From an uncultured Roseovarius sp. (GTDB taxonomy: Bacteria > Pseudomonadota > Alphaproteobacteria > Rhodobacterales > Rhodobacteraceae), in the NCBI GenBank assembly GCA_947497295.1, contig CANMFU010000014.1, forward strand, positions 1-64,000: DNA of 64,000 nucleotides. The letters are read 5' to 3'. The notes beneath the pieces were generated by a model. That model ran no database searches, was not told the origin of the DNA, and saw nothing but the letters and a program-made list of their open reading frames with translations. Shown here piece by piece: positions 8,392 to 16,224 of this stretch; within the stretch, counting starts at the first letter, position 1, and every line of letters starts with the position of its first letter. Made by a program: the position numbers and the translations under genes.

Positions 8392-9399
8392 ATGGCCACT
8401 GCTCTCGTGACCGGCGCCGCCGGGTTTATCGGATATCACGTCTGCGAGCGGCTGATCGCCCAAGGGTACAGTGTCGTCGGTCTGGACGCCATGACCGACT
8501 ATTACGATGTTGCGCTGAAACAGGCCCGTATCGCGCGGCTCGCATCCGACAACTTCATGTTTATCCAAGGCGCGGTCGAGCATCCGGACCTGCTGATGAA
8601 CCTCTTCGCCGCGCATCGCTTTGATCTGGTGGTTCACCTCGCGGCGCAGGCCGGGGTGCGCTATTCGATCGACAATCCGCGCAGCTATCTGGACAGCAAC
8701 ATCGCCGGCACGTTCGAACTGCTGGAAGCCGCGCGCGCCTATCCGCCGCGCCACATGCTGCTGGCGTCGACATCATCGGCCTACGGCGCCAATACCGTGA
8801 TGCCCTATGTCGAGACCGCGCGCGCCGATCACCAGATGTCCTTCTATGCCGCCACCAAGAAGGCGACCGAGGCGATGGCCCATTCCTATGCCCATCTTTA
8901 TGATCTGCCGATCACCATGTTCCGTTTCTTCACCGTCTATGGCCCCTGGGGCCGCCCCGATATGGCGCTGTTCAAATTCACCAAGGCGATCCTCGAAGGC
9001 GGCTCTATCGATGTCTACAACCGCGGTGATATGAGCCGCGATTTCACCTATATCGACGATCTGGTGGCCGGGATCATGGCCCTGGCCCAGGTGGTGCCGG
9101 TCCGCCCCGCAGATGGCATCGTGCAGCCGGGCGACAGCCTCAGCCCCGTGGCCCCGTTCCGGGTGATCAACATCGGCAATTCCGCGCCGGTGCAACTGCT
9201 GGATTTCATCACCGCCATCGAGCAGGCCACCGGGCGCAGCGCCACCCGCAACATGCTGCCCATGCAGGCCGGCGACGTGCCCGCCACATGGGCGGATGCC
9301 ACATTGCTGACCCGCCTTGCCGGAGAGATCCCGCATACCGGCGTCAAGGACGGCGTGGCGCATTTCGTGGCCTGGTATCGTGACTACTACACTTGTTAG
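8392..9399 (+). CDS. NAD-dependent sugar-nucleotide epimerase, UDP-glucuronate 4-epimerase-like
   Basis: This 335-residue extended short-chain dehydrogenase has TGAAGFIGYHV at the N-terminus, the family phrase DAMTDYYDVALKQAR, HLAAQAGVRYSIDNP, and catalytic Tyr/Lys in YAATKK. The combination of YYD..LK.AR and QAGVRYS is typical of UDP-glucuronate to UDP-galacturonate epimerases (CapI/LspL group). Together with ugd at 26423 it would provide galacturonic acid for the polymer. ATG 8392 was chosen over 8371 because GGGAAAG sits 7-8 nt upstream and the nucleotide fold starts straight after. A UDP-glucose 4-epimerase activity is the main alternative. Confidence 0.88.
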   Translation: MATALVTGAAGFIGYHVCERLIAQGYSVVGLDAMTDYYDVALKQARIARLASDNFMFIQGAVEHPDLLMNLFAAHRFDLVVHLAAQAGVRYSIDNPRSYLDSNIAGTFELLEAARAYPPRHMLLASTSSAYGANTVMPYVETARADHQMSFYAATKKATEAMAHSYAHLYDLPITMFRFFTVYGPWGRPDMALFKFTKAILEGGSIDVYNRGDMSRDFTYIDDLVAGIMALAQVVPVRPADGIVQPGDSLSPVAPFRVINIGNSAPVQLLDFITAIEQATGRSATRNMLPMQAGDVPATWADATLLTRLAGEIPHTGVKDGVAHFVAWYRDYYTC

Positions 9400-9463
9400 A
9401 GCCTTCTTTTCCTAAACCTGCGGCCCCATGTGAACCGGCAACATTTGGTCTTTTCGCTGAAAT

Positions 9464-9487
9464 GATATACATTTCATTTTGTATATC
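9464..9487. promoter_or_regulatory. Inverted-repeat operator upstream of vapB-like gene
   Basis: Perfect 8-bp arms GATATACA / TGTATATC are separated by 8 nt and end 17 nt before the antitoxin ATG. Antitoxins of this AbrB/MazE fold usually autorepress through such a palindrome over their own promoter. The operator appears intact although the toxin gene is broken. Confidence 0.65.
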
Positions 9488-9504
9488 CAAACCCGGCGGC
9501 GGGC

Positions 9505-9732
9505 ATGCAGGGATCAAAATGGGGCAACTCCCTTGCCCTGCGCCTGCCCGCGGATCTGGTCCGCAAGCTTGGCCTGAAGCAAGGCGACCGGATCGACCTT
9601 GTCGCAGAGGACAGCACCCTGAAAATCCAGCGCCAGCCCCGCGCCAAAGAGGTGCTGAAAGGGCTGCGCCACTTGCGTGGCAGACTGCCCGCCGCCAAGC
9701 GGCTCAGCCGCGACGCCGCGCATGAGCGGTAA
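9505..9732 (+). CDS. vapB: AbrB/MazE-fold antitoxin (VapB-like)
   Basis: The 75-residue protein starts with the swapped-hairpin DNA-binding signature WGNSLALRLPADLVRKLGLK, followed by GDRIDL and a basic C-terminus that in the family binds the toxin. It should be a DNA-binding antitoxin acting on the palindrome at 9464-9487. The stop TAA overlaps the first codons of the toxin reading frame (ATG 9722), the usual arrangement for a co-translated pair. Because the toxin is truncated, the antitoxin is probably an orphan, perhaps still a repressor or a source of cross-neutralisation. It sits between the epimerase gene and kpsE. Confidence 0.85.
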   Translation: MQGSKWGNSLALRLPADLVRKLGLKQGDRIDLVAEDSTLKIQRQPRAKEVLKGLRHLRGRLPAAKRLSRDAAHER

Positions 9733-9998
9733 CTTCGTCGACACCAATGTTATTTCTCTACCCGCTCGATAACGGGCCTGTTCGTGTCAGATCCTCGGCC
9801 CTGCACAGGGCCGAGGATCTGACAATGCACACGCACGAGGTGGGGCGCGCCTTGGCTGAACGCTATGGATTTGCTGTCCATGACGCGATGATCGTCGTGT
9901 CTGCATTGATTGCCGGCTGCACGACGCTTTCTACCGAAGACATGCACAGCAGCCTTCAAATCGAAGGGCAGCTTTGGCTGGTCAGTCCATTCGCCTAA
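9722..9998 (+). pseudogene. vapC: vapC-like PIN-domain toxin, internally deleted
   Basis: ATG 9722 begins a PIN-like N-terminus (MSGNFVDTNVI, with the first acidic residue of the active site) but reaches TAA at 9770-9772 after 16 codons. A second frame, 9825-9998, encodes a PIN C-terminus: ALAERYGFAVHDAMIV, then GCTTLSTEDM and LVSPFA. Compared with a normal VapC of about 130 residues, roughly 70-80 central residues are gone, and the two parts are in different frames. A 40-bp palindrome (9785-9824) sits exactly at the junction. The toxin is therefore almost certainly inactive. Confidence 0.8.
9785..9824. repeat. 40-bp near-perfect palindrome at vapC deletion junction
   Basis: Arms of 19 bp (TGTCAGATCCTCGGCCCTG and its exact reverse complement) flank a 2-nt loop. 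It is not followed by a T-run, so it is unlikely to be a simple terminator. Its position between the two halves of a broken gene suggests it is linked to the deletion event or inserted there. Confidence 0.85.
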
Positions 9999-10048
9999 AC
10001 AGGCATTTCTCACGCCAGGGCCGCGAAATACTGCTGACCTTGCCGGCA

Positions 10049-10168
10049 GGCCCTTTGTGCTGGTCTTCGATAGGGTGGCTTTGTACAAGAGCGCCGTCGA
10101 TGGCTATACAAAATCACATTTCGGAGTTGTCGCGCAGGACAGGAGTATAGGCAGGGGCATGACCACGT
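10049..10168 (+). promoter_or_regulatory. kpsE leader, duplicated at 8041-8160
   Basis: This is the 110-nt region immediately upstream of kpsE plus its first codons. The gapless resemblance to 8041-8160 up to and including GCATGACCACG indicates a duplicated regulatory leader or a duplicated gene start. The ribosome-binding site is GCAGGGG, directly before ATG 10159. Confidence 0.65.
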
Positions 10169-11517
10169 CGAACGATGACCCATATGGTCTGAACGAGCCG
10201 CGTACGGTTGCCCTGAGAGAGCATGCTGTTGCCAAGCGGACTTTCTCCAGCAGGCAGGAGCGCCAGGAATATATCGACAGCTGGAACGCCGGGCTGATCG
10301 AGAAAGTAAAACGTGGCCGGGCGATCCGCCAGAAAAAGAAGCACGAGGCAGAGGAGCGCCGCAACGCCGAGGCAATCGCCGCGGTCCCGCCGCCCGCGCC
10401 GGAGGCCCCCATACAGCGCCGGCACCGGGGCCTTCTGATCAGTTTTGCAACGGTCGTCCTGCTGCCCGTACTCATCGCGATTTTCATCATGGCGTTCATC
10501 GCGCGCGATCAATACGCCTCGACCACCGCCTTTACCGTGCGCAGCGAAGAAACCAGCTCGGCCACCGAGCTCTTGGGCGGGCTCAGCCAGATCGTGGCAA
10601 GCGGCAATGGCGGCAATGCCGATCTGCTGTTCGAGTTCATCCAGAGCCAGGAGATCGTCGCGCGCATCAATGCCGAACTGGACCTTTACGGCCATTATTC
10701 GGCCAACTGGCCACAGGATCCGTTTTTCTCGCTCTGGCCCAGTGCCACGATCGAGGATCTTTTGTGGTTCTGGAAGCGGATGGCGCGCATCACCTATGAC
10801 AAAAGCAGCGGCCTTTTGATGGTCGAAGTGCGCGCCCGTGATCCGCAGATGGCACAGGATATCGCCAGCCTTGTGGTGCGCGCCAGCGAGGAGATGATCA
10901 ACACCCTCAACCAGGCCGCGCGGCGCGACAGCATGGCCAATGCAGGCAAGGATCTGGACGAGGCACTGGCCCGCCTGACCGGCGCCCGCGAGGCGCTGGC
11001 CAAATACCGCGCCCGCACCCAGATCCTTGATCCGCTGGCCGATATTCAGGGTCGCATGGGGGTGCTGAACAGCCTTCAGCAGCAACTGGCCGAGGCATTG
11101 GTCGAACATGACCTGACGCTGCAGACCACCACCGCCACCGATCCGCGGGTCAGCCAGCTTCAGCGGCGCATCGACGCGATCCGCGACCGCATCCGCGAGG
11201 AGCGTAGCGATTTCGCCGCCCAGAACGTGACCGTGGACAATACCGACTATCCCGCACTTCTGGCGCAATACGAGAGCCTTCAGGTCGAACAGGAATTCGC
11301 CGAGCAGACCTACCGCGCGGCCCTGACGGCGATGGATGCCGCCCGCTCGAACGCGCAGCGCCAGCAGCTGTATCTGGCCACCTATATCCGTCCCACCCTG
11401 GCGCAACGGGCCGAATATCCGCGCCGCGTGCTTCTGGTGCTGCTGACCGCGTTCTTTTCGCTGGTCGCCTGGGCAACGCTGGCATTGATCTATTACAGCC
11501 TGCGCGACAGGGGCTAG
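10159..11517 (+). CDS. kpsE: Capsule export inner-membrane adaptor (KpsE/CtrB type)
   Basis: KpsE-type proteins are polysaccharide co-polymerases that bridge the inner-membrane ABC exporter and the outer-membrane channel. The 452-residue product has a charged cytoplasmic N-terminus (1-90, with KKKHEAEERR), a transmembrane helix at about 91-114, a periplasmic part rich in coiled coil (about 230-400), and a second helix near 424-447. The core begins with QYASTTAFTVRSEE, typical of the Wzz/KpsE family. There is no C-terminal kinase domain. The frame is open further upstream to 9910, but those codons cross the vapC remnant. ATG 10159 follows GCAGGGG and matches the duplicated leader. kpsT follows after 23 nt. 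Confidence 0.92.
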   Translation: MTTSNDDPYGLNEPRTVALREHAVAKRTFSSRQERQEYIDSWNAGLIEKVKRGRAIRQKKKHEAEERRNAEAIAAVPPPAPEAPIQRRHRGLLISFATVVLLPVLIAIFIMAFIARDQYASTTAFTVRSEETSSATELLGGLSQIVASGNGGNADLLFEFIQSQEIVARINAELDLYGHYSANWPQDPFFSLWPSATIEDLLWFWKRMARITYDKSSGLLMVEVRARDPQMAQDIASLVVRASEEMINTLNQAARRDSMANAGKDLDEALARLTGAREALAKYRARTQILDPLADIQGRMGVLNSLQQQLAEALVEHDLTLQTTTATDPRVSQLQRRIDAIRDRIREERSDFAAQNVTVDNTDYPALLAQYESLQVEQEFAEQTYRAALTAMDAARSNAQRQQLYLATYIRPTLAQRAEYPRRVLLVLLTAFFSLVAWATLALIYYSLRDRG

Positions 11518-11540
11518 GCCATGGCGCAGGCAGGACGGCG

Positions 11541-12194
11541 ATGATCCGGTTCGAAAACCTGAGCAAGGGCTTCTGGGTGCGCGGCACCTACCGTGCAATC
11601 ATCAGCGATCTGACCATGACGCTGCCGCCAGGCCGTGCCTTTGGCCTGCTGGGGCGTAATGGCGCGGGCAAATCGACCCTTTTGCAGATCATTGCCGGCA
11701 CGATGCAGCCCTCATCGGGCCGCGTGGTGCGCGAGGGGCGCGTGTCATGGCCCATCGGGGGCGCCAACAGCTTTCACCGCGATCTGACCGGGCTTCAGAA
11801 TACCCGGTTCCTGGCGCGGGTCTACGGCGTGGACAGCGATGCGCTGGTTGCCTTCGTTCAGGATTTCGCGGCCATAGGCCAGCATTTCCACATGCCGCTG
11901 CGCAGCTATTCGACCGGCATGCGCTCGCGGCTGGCCTTCGGCGTGGCGATGGGCATCCCGTTCGACACCTATCTGGTGGACGAGGTGACGGCCGTGGGCG
12001 ATGCCCGCTTCAAACGCAAGAGCCGCGCGTTTTTCCGCGCGCGCATGGCCGGGTCCGGGGCGATCATGGTCAGCCACGCCATGTCCGAGATGCGCAGCTA
12101 TTGCGACAGCGGCCTGGTGCTGAACGAGGGCGCGCTGGAATATTATGACGCTATCGAAGACGCCATCAAGCGCCACGAAGAGCTGATGGCCTGA
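11541..12194 (+). CDS. kpsT: Capsule-type polysaccharide ABC exporter, ATPase subunit
   Basis: This 217-residue ABC ATPase energises export by the KpsM permease. Walker A is GRNGAGKST at residues 38-46. The signature helix carries YSTGMRSRLAFG in place of LSGGQ, which is characteristic of the KpsT/Wzt capsule group, and Walker B is TYLVDEVTAVGD. It has the short family length without the carbohydrate-binding C-terminal extension of O-antigen Wzt proteins. It follows kpsE closely and the two are presumably one operon. Its partner kpsM is encoded 3.5 kb away on the other strand. Confidence 0.95.
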   Translation: MIRFENLSKGFWVRGTYRAIISDLTMTLPPGRAFGLLGRNGAGKSTLLQIIAGTMQPSSGRVVREGRVSWPIGGANSFHRDLTGLQNTRFLARVYGVDSDALVAFVQDFAAIGQHFHMPLRSYSTGMRSRLAFGVAMGIPFDTYLVDEVTAVGDARFKRKSRAFFRARMAGSGAIMVSHAMSEMRSYCDSGLVLNEGALEYYDAIEDAIKRHEELMA

Positions 12195-12276
12195 GCAAGG
12201 TGCCCCGCGCCTTGATGCCAGGGCAGGCCTTCCTTACAAGGCCCATGATTGAAAATTTAAAACTACCGGAGATTGT

Positions 12277-12933
12277 ATGAAACCCGTGCGCGAACAGATC
12301 TTCGGCTTCGACCCCTATGATGATTTCGATCCCGACTGGGCCGAGCCCGACCTTCAGGGCTGGGGGCACGAGCACGGCATTTTCTCGGCCTGCATCAAGA
12401 AACTGAAGCCGAAGCTGATCGTCGAGGTCGGCACATGGAAGGGGGCCTCGGCCATCCGCATGGGGCAGATCTGCCGCGAGCTGGGCCATGATGCTGAAAT
12501 CGTCTGCGTCGATACCTGGCTGGGTGATGCAAGCGTCTTTATGCATACAGGCACTGAAAGCCAGAAAATGCGGGTCGCGTCGATGCGTTTCGCGAACGGC
12601 TATCCGATGCTGTATTATACGTTTCTGCGCAACGTCGTGGACGCGGGCCTTCAGGACATGATCACGCCGCTCCCGCAGACATCCGAGAACGCGGCCAAGG
12701 TCCTGCGCTATTACCGCCAGAAGCCGGATCTGGTTTATGTGGATGCCGTCCCCGAAAAAGAGCCGGTCTTTCGCGACCTGATGTTCTACTGGCCGCTCCT
12801 GCGCAAACGCGGACATCTGATTGGCAACAATTTCAAGAATGACAAAGTGCGCGCCGGCGTCGAGAAATTCGCCGCCCGAATGAAGCTCACGCCCGAGGAT
12901 ATGGGCGGCAAATACCGTTTCGTCAAAAAGTAG
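12277..12933 (+). CDS. Class I SAM-dependent methyltransferase-like protein
   Basis: The 218-residue product has a Rossmann start LIVEVGTWKGASAIRMG (about residues 47-63), followed by IVCVDTWLGD, as in the Methyltransf_24-like group found in polysaccharide clusters. A later acidic strand, DLVYVDAVPE, stands where this group has its D-x-D/H segment. It probably O-methylates a sugar, but the substrate cannot be told. ATG 12277 has CCGGAG at a good distance. It is followed after 14 nt by the TupA-like ATP-grasp gene, so the two may act together on the same residue. Confidence 0.7.
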   Translation: MKPVREQIFGFDPYDDFDPDWAEPDLQGWGHEHGIFSACIKKLKPKLIVEVGTWKGASAIRMGQICRELGHDAEIVCVDTWLGDASVFMHTGTESQKMRVASMRFANGYPMLYYTFLRNVVDAGLQDMITPLPQTSENAAKVLRYYRQKPDLVYVDAVPEKEPVFRDLMFYWPLLRKRGHLIGNNFKNDKVRAGVEKFAARMKLTPEDMGGKYRFVKK

Positions 12934-12947
12934 GTAGAGCAGGCTTT

Positions 12948-14144
12948 ATGTCCCCACGTCAGTCAGATTATGTCCTTTATTCAAAACACCTTCACAGGTT
13001 TCGGGACGACGGCATCGGCACCTCAGCCGAGCTGATCGCCCGCTTTTCCGCGATTTCCGGGCGTCATGCCGTGCAAAAAACCCGGTTGGGTCGCGCGACC
13101 TTCCTTGCATTGCAAAAAAGAGGCGATCTTTCCGAGGAAGAGATGATCCGCTTTCTGAACAACTTCACGCTTGCGGATACGGACCATTACTTTGTGAAAT
13201 TCGCGGCGAAGTTCGATAATCTGCAGCATGTTTCATCACTCAGATCCAGCCTGTCACAACGCACACGCCGCATGCTGAAACATGGCACGGACTCCTGCCC
13301 CGAGTGGATATTGCAGAAAAAGGCGAACGGCTATCTCTTTGCGGACGCAATCGGCGTGCCAAGGCCGGAAAATTCCCTGAAAAGCGTCCATCTGGACAAG
13401 ATTGCCTTCAAGGAGGGAACCGCCCTCAAACCACCCAATGCCAGCGGGTCCGCAGGCGTTTATCTGATACATTCCGCCGATCATATTGTCGATGCGCGGA
13501 CCGGCAAGGCGATCGCCGGGCTGGATGAATTGCGCCGGCATATGCACGATGATGTCGAGACCAGGCGCATTCCACGCCCCTACTGGAATATCGAAGAGCT
13601 GATGATCGACAGCAGCAATGAAATGGGATCTTCCCATGACTGGAAGTTCTACAGCTTTTACGGAGAAATCGGGCTTGTCGGCACCATGCAAAGATACCCC
13701 TACCCGGCCGAAGTCTGGATGACCGCGGACGGCGAAAAAGCAGACATCTGGGCACGGCCCAGAGAAAATGAAGTGGACTGGGACGCGCGCGAGATACCTG
13801 CAACTCTCCTGGAGGCAGCACGCGAAATCAGCCTCGCGCTGCCGGTGCCGTTTTTGCGGATCGATTTCCTGAGCTCGGATCGCGGATTTGTATTGGGCGA
13901 ATTCACCGCCCGGCCCGGTGTACTGCATCTTCTCAGCCGCGATCAGGATCGCCGGTTGGGAGAGGCGTTTATCAGTGCCGAGCATCGCTTGTACGAAGAC
14001 TTGCGCCGGGGCAAGAAATTTACCGAGTTCGATTCCTTTGCGAAGAAGCTTGGTGGAAAACGGTACGGGACCCGTTCGGCAGGCACCTCGGACCCCGAGG
14101 CCCAGGGCAGCGCCGCACGCCGCAAAATCGGAAAGTTCTGGTGA
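12948..14144 (+). CDS. TupA-like ATP-grasp protein
   Basis: The 398-residue product ends in a recognisable ATP-grasp ligase active site: ALKPPNASGSAGVYLI (lysine in the nucleotide site), DWKFYSFYG, and PFLRIDFLSSDRGFVLGEFT with metal-binding acidic residues. This resembles the ATP-grasp family named after TupA of teichuronopeptide synthesis, which couples carboxylates to amines. The whole protein is homologous to the C-terminal part of the PrpD fusion at 42899: DSCPEW is at residue 115 here and at 572 there, with RTRRM upstream in both. It probably amidates a uronic acid or side chain on the polysaccharide. The bases look less GC-rich than the neighbouring export genes. Confidence 0.75.
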   Translation: MSPRQSDYVLYSKHLHRFRDDGIGTSAELIARFSAISGRHAVQKTRLGRATFLALQKRGDLSEEEMIRFLNNFTLADTDHYFVKFAAKFDNLQHVSSLRSSLSQRTRRMLKHGTDSCPEWILQKKANGYLFADAIGVPRPENSLKSVHLDKIAFKEGTALKPPNASGSAGVYLIHSADHIVDARTGKAIAGLDELRRHMHDDVETRRIPRPYWNIEELMIDSSNEMGSSHDWKFYSFYGEIGLVGTMQRYPYPAEVWMTADGEKADIWARPRENEVDWDAREIPATLLEAAREISLALPVPFLRIDFLSSDRGFVLGEFTARPGVLHLLSRDQDRRLGEAFISAEHRLYEDLRRGKKFTEFDSFAKKLGGKRYGTRSAGTSDPEAQGSAARRKIGKFW

Positions 14145-14207
14145 TAAACCTGGTTTCTTGAAACAGCGCCGCCGATTTTCATCATACGGCCCCGCACCCT
14201 GGCGCGA

Positions 14208-16028
14208 TCACCCTTCCGCGACTTCTTTGCGCGCAAGCTCCATTCTTGGCGTAATATAATTCAAGACCGCCCGCTCCACAGCAGACGCGTCGGCCGCCGC
14301 CTCGCAACAGATCGAGAAATACGTCTCCATTTCTTCGATCTCACCTTTCGAGCGTGCCAGAAAGAAAATCAGCACGGAATGAAAGAACGATCCTTCATCG
14401 GCAACCCGTATGAAATCAGCAAAGTACTCTTTCAGTTTATATTCGTTCTTTGATTTTTTCAAAGCAAAGATGGGAAAGAGATTCCGCAGAGTTTGGGCCT
14501 GCCTGTGCCGTTCAAAAAGTATTTCAAGAACATCCGCACTCTGCCGGATATCCCCCTTTCTCGCAAGCAATGCAGACAGAACGAAATAATACAACTCGTT
14601 TTCAGGATCAAAGGCCAACGCCTGTCGAAGGACCTTGATATTGATTTCGATATCACGCTCGTGTCGCCCGTGATGATAAGCATACCAATAAGAGTAAGCC
14701 GCCTGTTGCGGATGATAGAGATGCGCGTTGTTCTCAAGATCCTCCAGGGAGGCCCGATGCTGCTCATCCGCGGTAAAAACCTTGTTCGGGATTATCACCT
14801 GCCCACCGCCGACCCATGATGCCTGACGGGAAAATGCACTGGTCCCTGCCAGTATTGTCTGAAAACGGGACAGAAGTACCAGATCATACATGGCCTTCTG
14901 ATGTGGCTCCATTGCGGCAACGGCGTCGCGGTTGAGCGACGTTGTATCGATGGCACCGCATGTCAGGGCAAGATATTCCAACTGCTCGGCATCCTGCCCG
15001 AACAGAAAGACGGCGCGCCCCTCATTGATGAATTTCGTTATGATGAGTTTGGCAACAGGAGTGGTGATTCCCTTGTAACTGTAATTCAGATGCTTGCGAT
15101 AAATACCATAAAAGATATCCCCGCTGCGCAGGTGCAGCGCAATCGCCGACTCCGGTATTTTTGTTGCATTCGCCACCTTGATGGCATCGTCGACTCTTTT
15201 GGAAAATCCGATACGCTGAAAGGCGCGCCTGAGGCCATCCCGGTCGGCGATTTCGGGGATATTTGCAAAATAGTTGCTCAGGTGGTCACGCGGCGACTCG
15301 ATCACACCGGTCTGCGACAATTTCCAATCCACCAATTCCCGCTTCAGTTTCTTGCCCTCAATCGCCCAGCCTTTGGGCGATTTCAATGATCCCGTATGAT
15401 GCTTCGCAAGAAACTCCTCCGAGAACATATCACGCCCTGAAACGATGGCATGCATCGGGTCATCCGCGAATTTATCGCTCCAGTAAAACTTGAAATCTGA
15501 CCCGAATATTTCCGCAAGCCAGATGGCGTTGAGCAGCCCGTTCAATCGCTCTCCCAGACCATCAGATCGTCTCGAGGCAAAGATCGGCAGGTGGCCATCC
15601 TCGAACATTCGAACGTTGATCTGGATTTTTTCCAAATACAATGGCGTTCGTTCGGTCAGACCGAACCTCAGATATCGGCCGGTGGCCGCGCCGCTGACCG
15701 GAACGGTCAATGTGCCCTCCCAGTAGCGCAATCCACCATGCAGCAATGCCCAGTCGTTCCCGTCGCGTGAAATTTCGACGGCAAGCGTTCTGTTGCGATA
15801 TCCGTGATCGGTCGAACTGCCAGTGATTACGAGGCTCTCCAGCGTGTAAACCTTGCCTAAATCTATCGAAAGTGAGGGAAAATGGCCATCCTGGACGCTT
15901 TGAGATGCATCACTCTTGGCATCCGAAGGGCTTGTATCAGGGTGCGAGGATAGGCGGGACAAGGCCGTGGCGCATACCAAACGATAATCGGTAACGGAAT
16001 TAATCGTGTAAGGTAAATTTCCTGTCAC
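14208..16028 (-). CDS. Discoidin-domain / fucosyltransferase-like / repeat multidomain protein
   Basis: The 606-residue product appears to have three parts. Residues 35-140 resemble an F5/8 type C (discoidin) carbohydrate-binding domain (SLSIDLGKVYTLESLVITG, WEGTLTVPV, GRYLRFGL). Residues 150-420 contain GLGERLNGLLNAIWLA and ALHLRSGDIFYG, which recall the GDP-fucose-binding segments of NodZ/GT11-type fucosyltransferases. The remainder is helical and TPR-like (LRQALAFDPENELYYFVLSA). The start is GTG 16028, supported by AGAAGGAAA at the right distance. It is convergent with the ATP-grasp gene. Codon use and base composition look more AT-rich than the flanks, which suggests separate acquisition. 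Assignment of fucosyl transfer is tentative. Confidence 0.6.
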   Translation of the reverse strand: MTGNLPYTINSVTDYRLVCATALSRLSSHPDTSPSDAKSDASQSVQDGHFPSLSIDLGKVYTLESLVITGSSTDHGYRNRTLAVEISRDGNDWALLHGGLRYWEGTLTVPVSGAATGRYLRFGLTERTPLYLEKIQINVRMFEDGHLPIFASRRSDGLGERLNGLLNAIWLAEIFGSDFKFYWSDKFADDPMHAIVSGRDMFSEEFLAKHHTGSLKSPKGWAIEGKKLKRELVDWKLSQTGVIESPRDHLSNYFANIPEIADRDGLRRAFQRIGFSKRVDDAIKVANATKIPESAIALHLRSGDIFYGIYRKHLNYSYKGITTPVAKLIITKFINEGRAVFLFGQDAEQLEYLALTCGAIDTTSLNRDAVAAMEPHQKAMYDLVLLSRFQTILAGTSAFSRQASWVGGGQVIIPNKVFTADEQHRASLEDLENNAHLYHPQQAAYSYWYAYHHGRHERDIEINIKVLRQALAFDPENELYYFVLSALLARKGDIRQSADVLEILFERHRQAQTLRNLFPIFALKKSKNEYKLKEYFADFIRVADEGSFFHSVLIFFLARSKGEIEEMETYFSICCEAAADASAVERAVLNYITPRMELARKEVAEG

Positions 16029-16224
16029 GGATTTTTCCTTCTGCGCGTTTCGAATTTGCGCCTTAATACGCCCACCAGCAGAGCCAAGGCAACCAAGGCC
16101 AGATACTGAAAACGCCGCGCTGTTTCAAAAAATCAGGTCTGTTTCGCTCAGGGCAGGTGCGCCGACCGTTGCAAAATTTCAATACGGAATTATACCAGCC
16201 CCAAATCATATTTGAGGTCCATGC

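Noticed and set aside
9910..10158. Longer N-terminus for KpsE
   Set aside because: These codons run through the vapC remnant and the leader. The ribosome-binding site and the kept ATGACCACG point to 10159.
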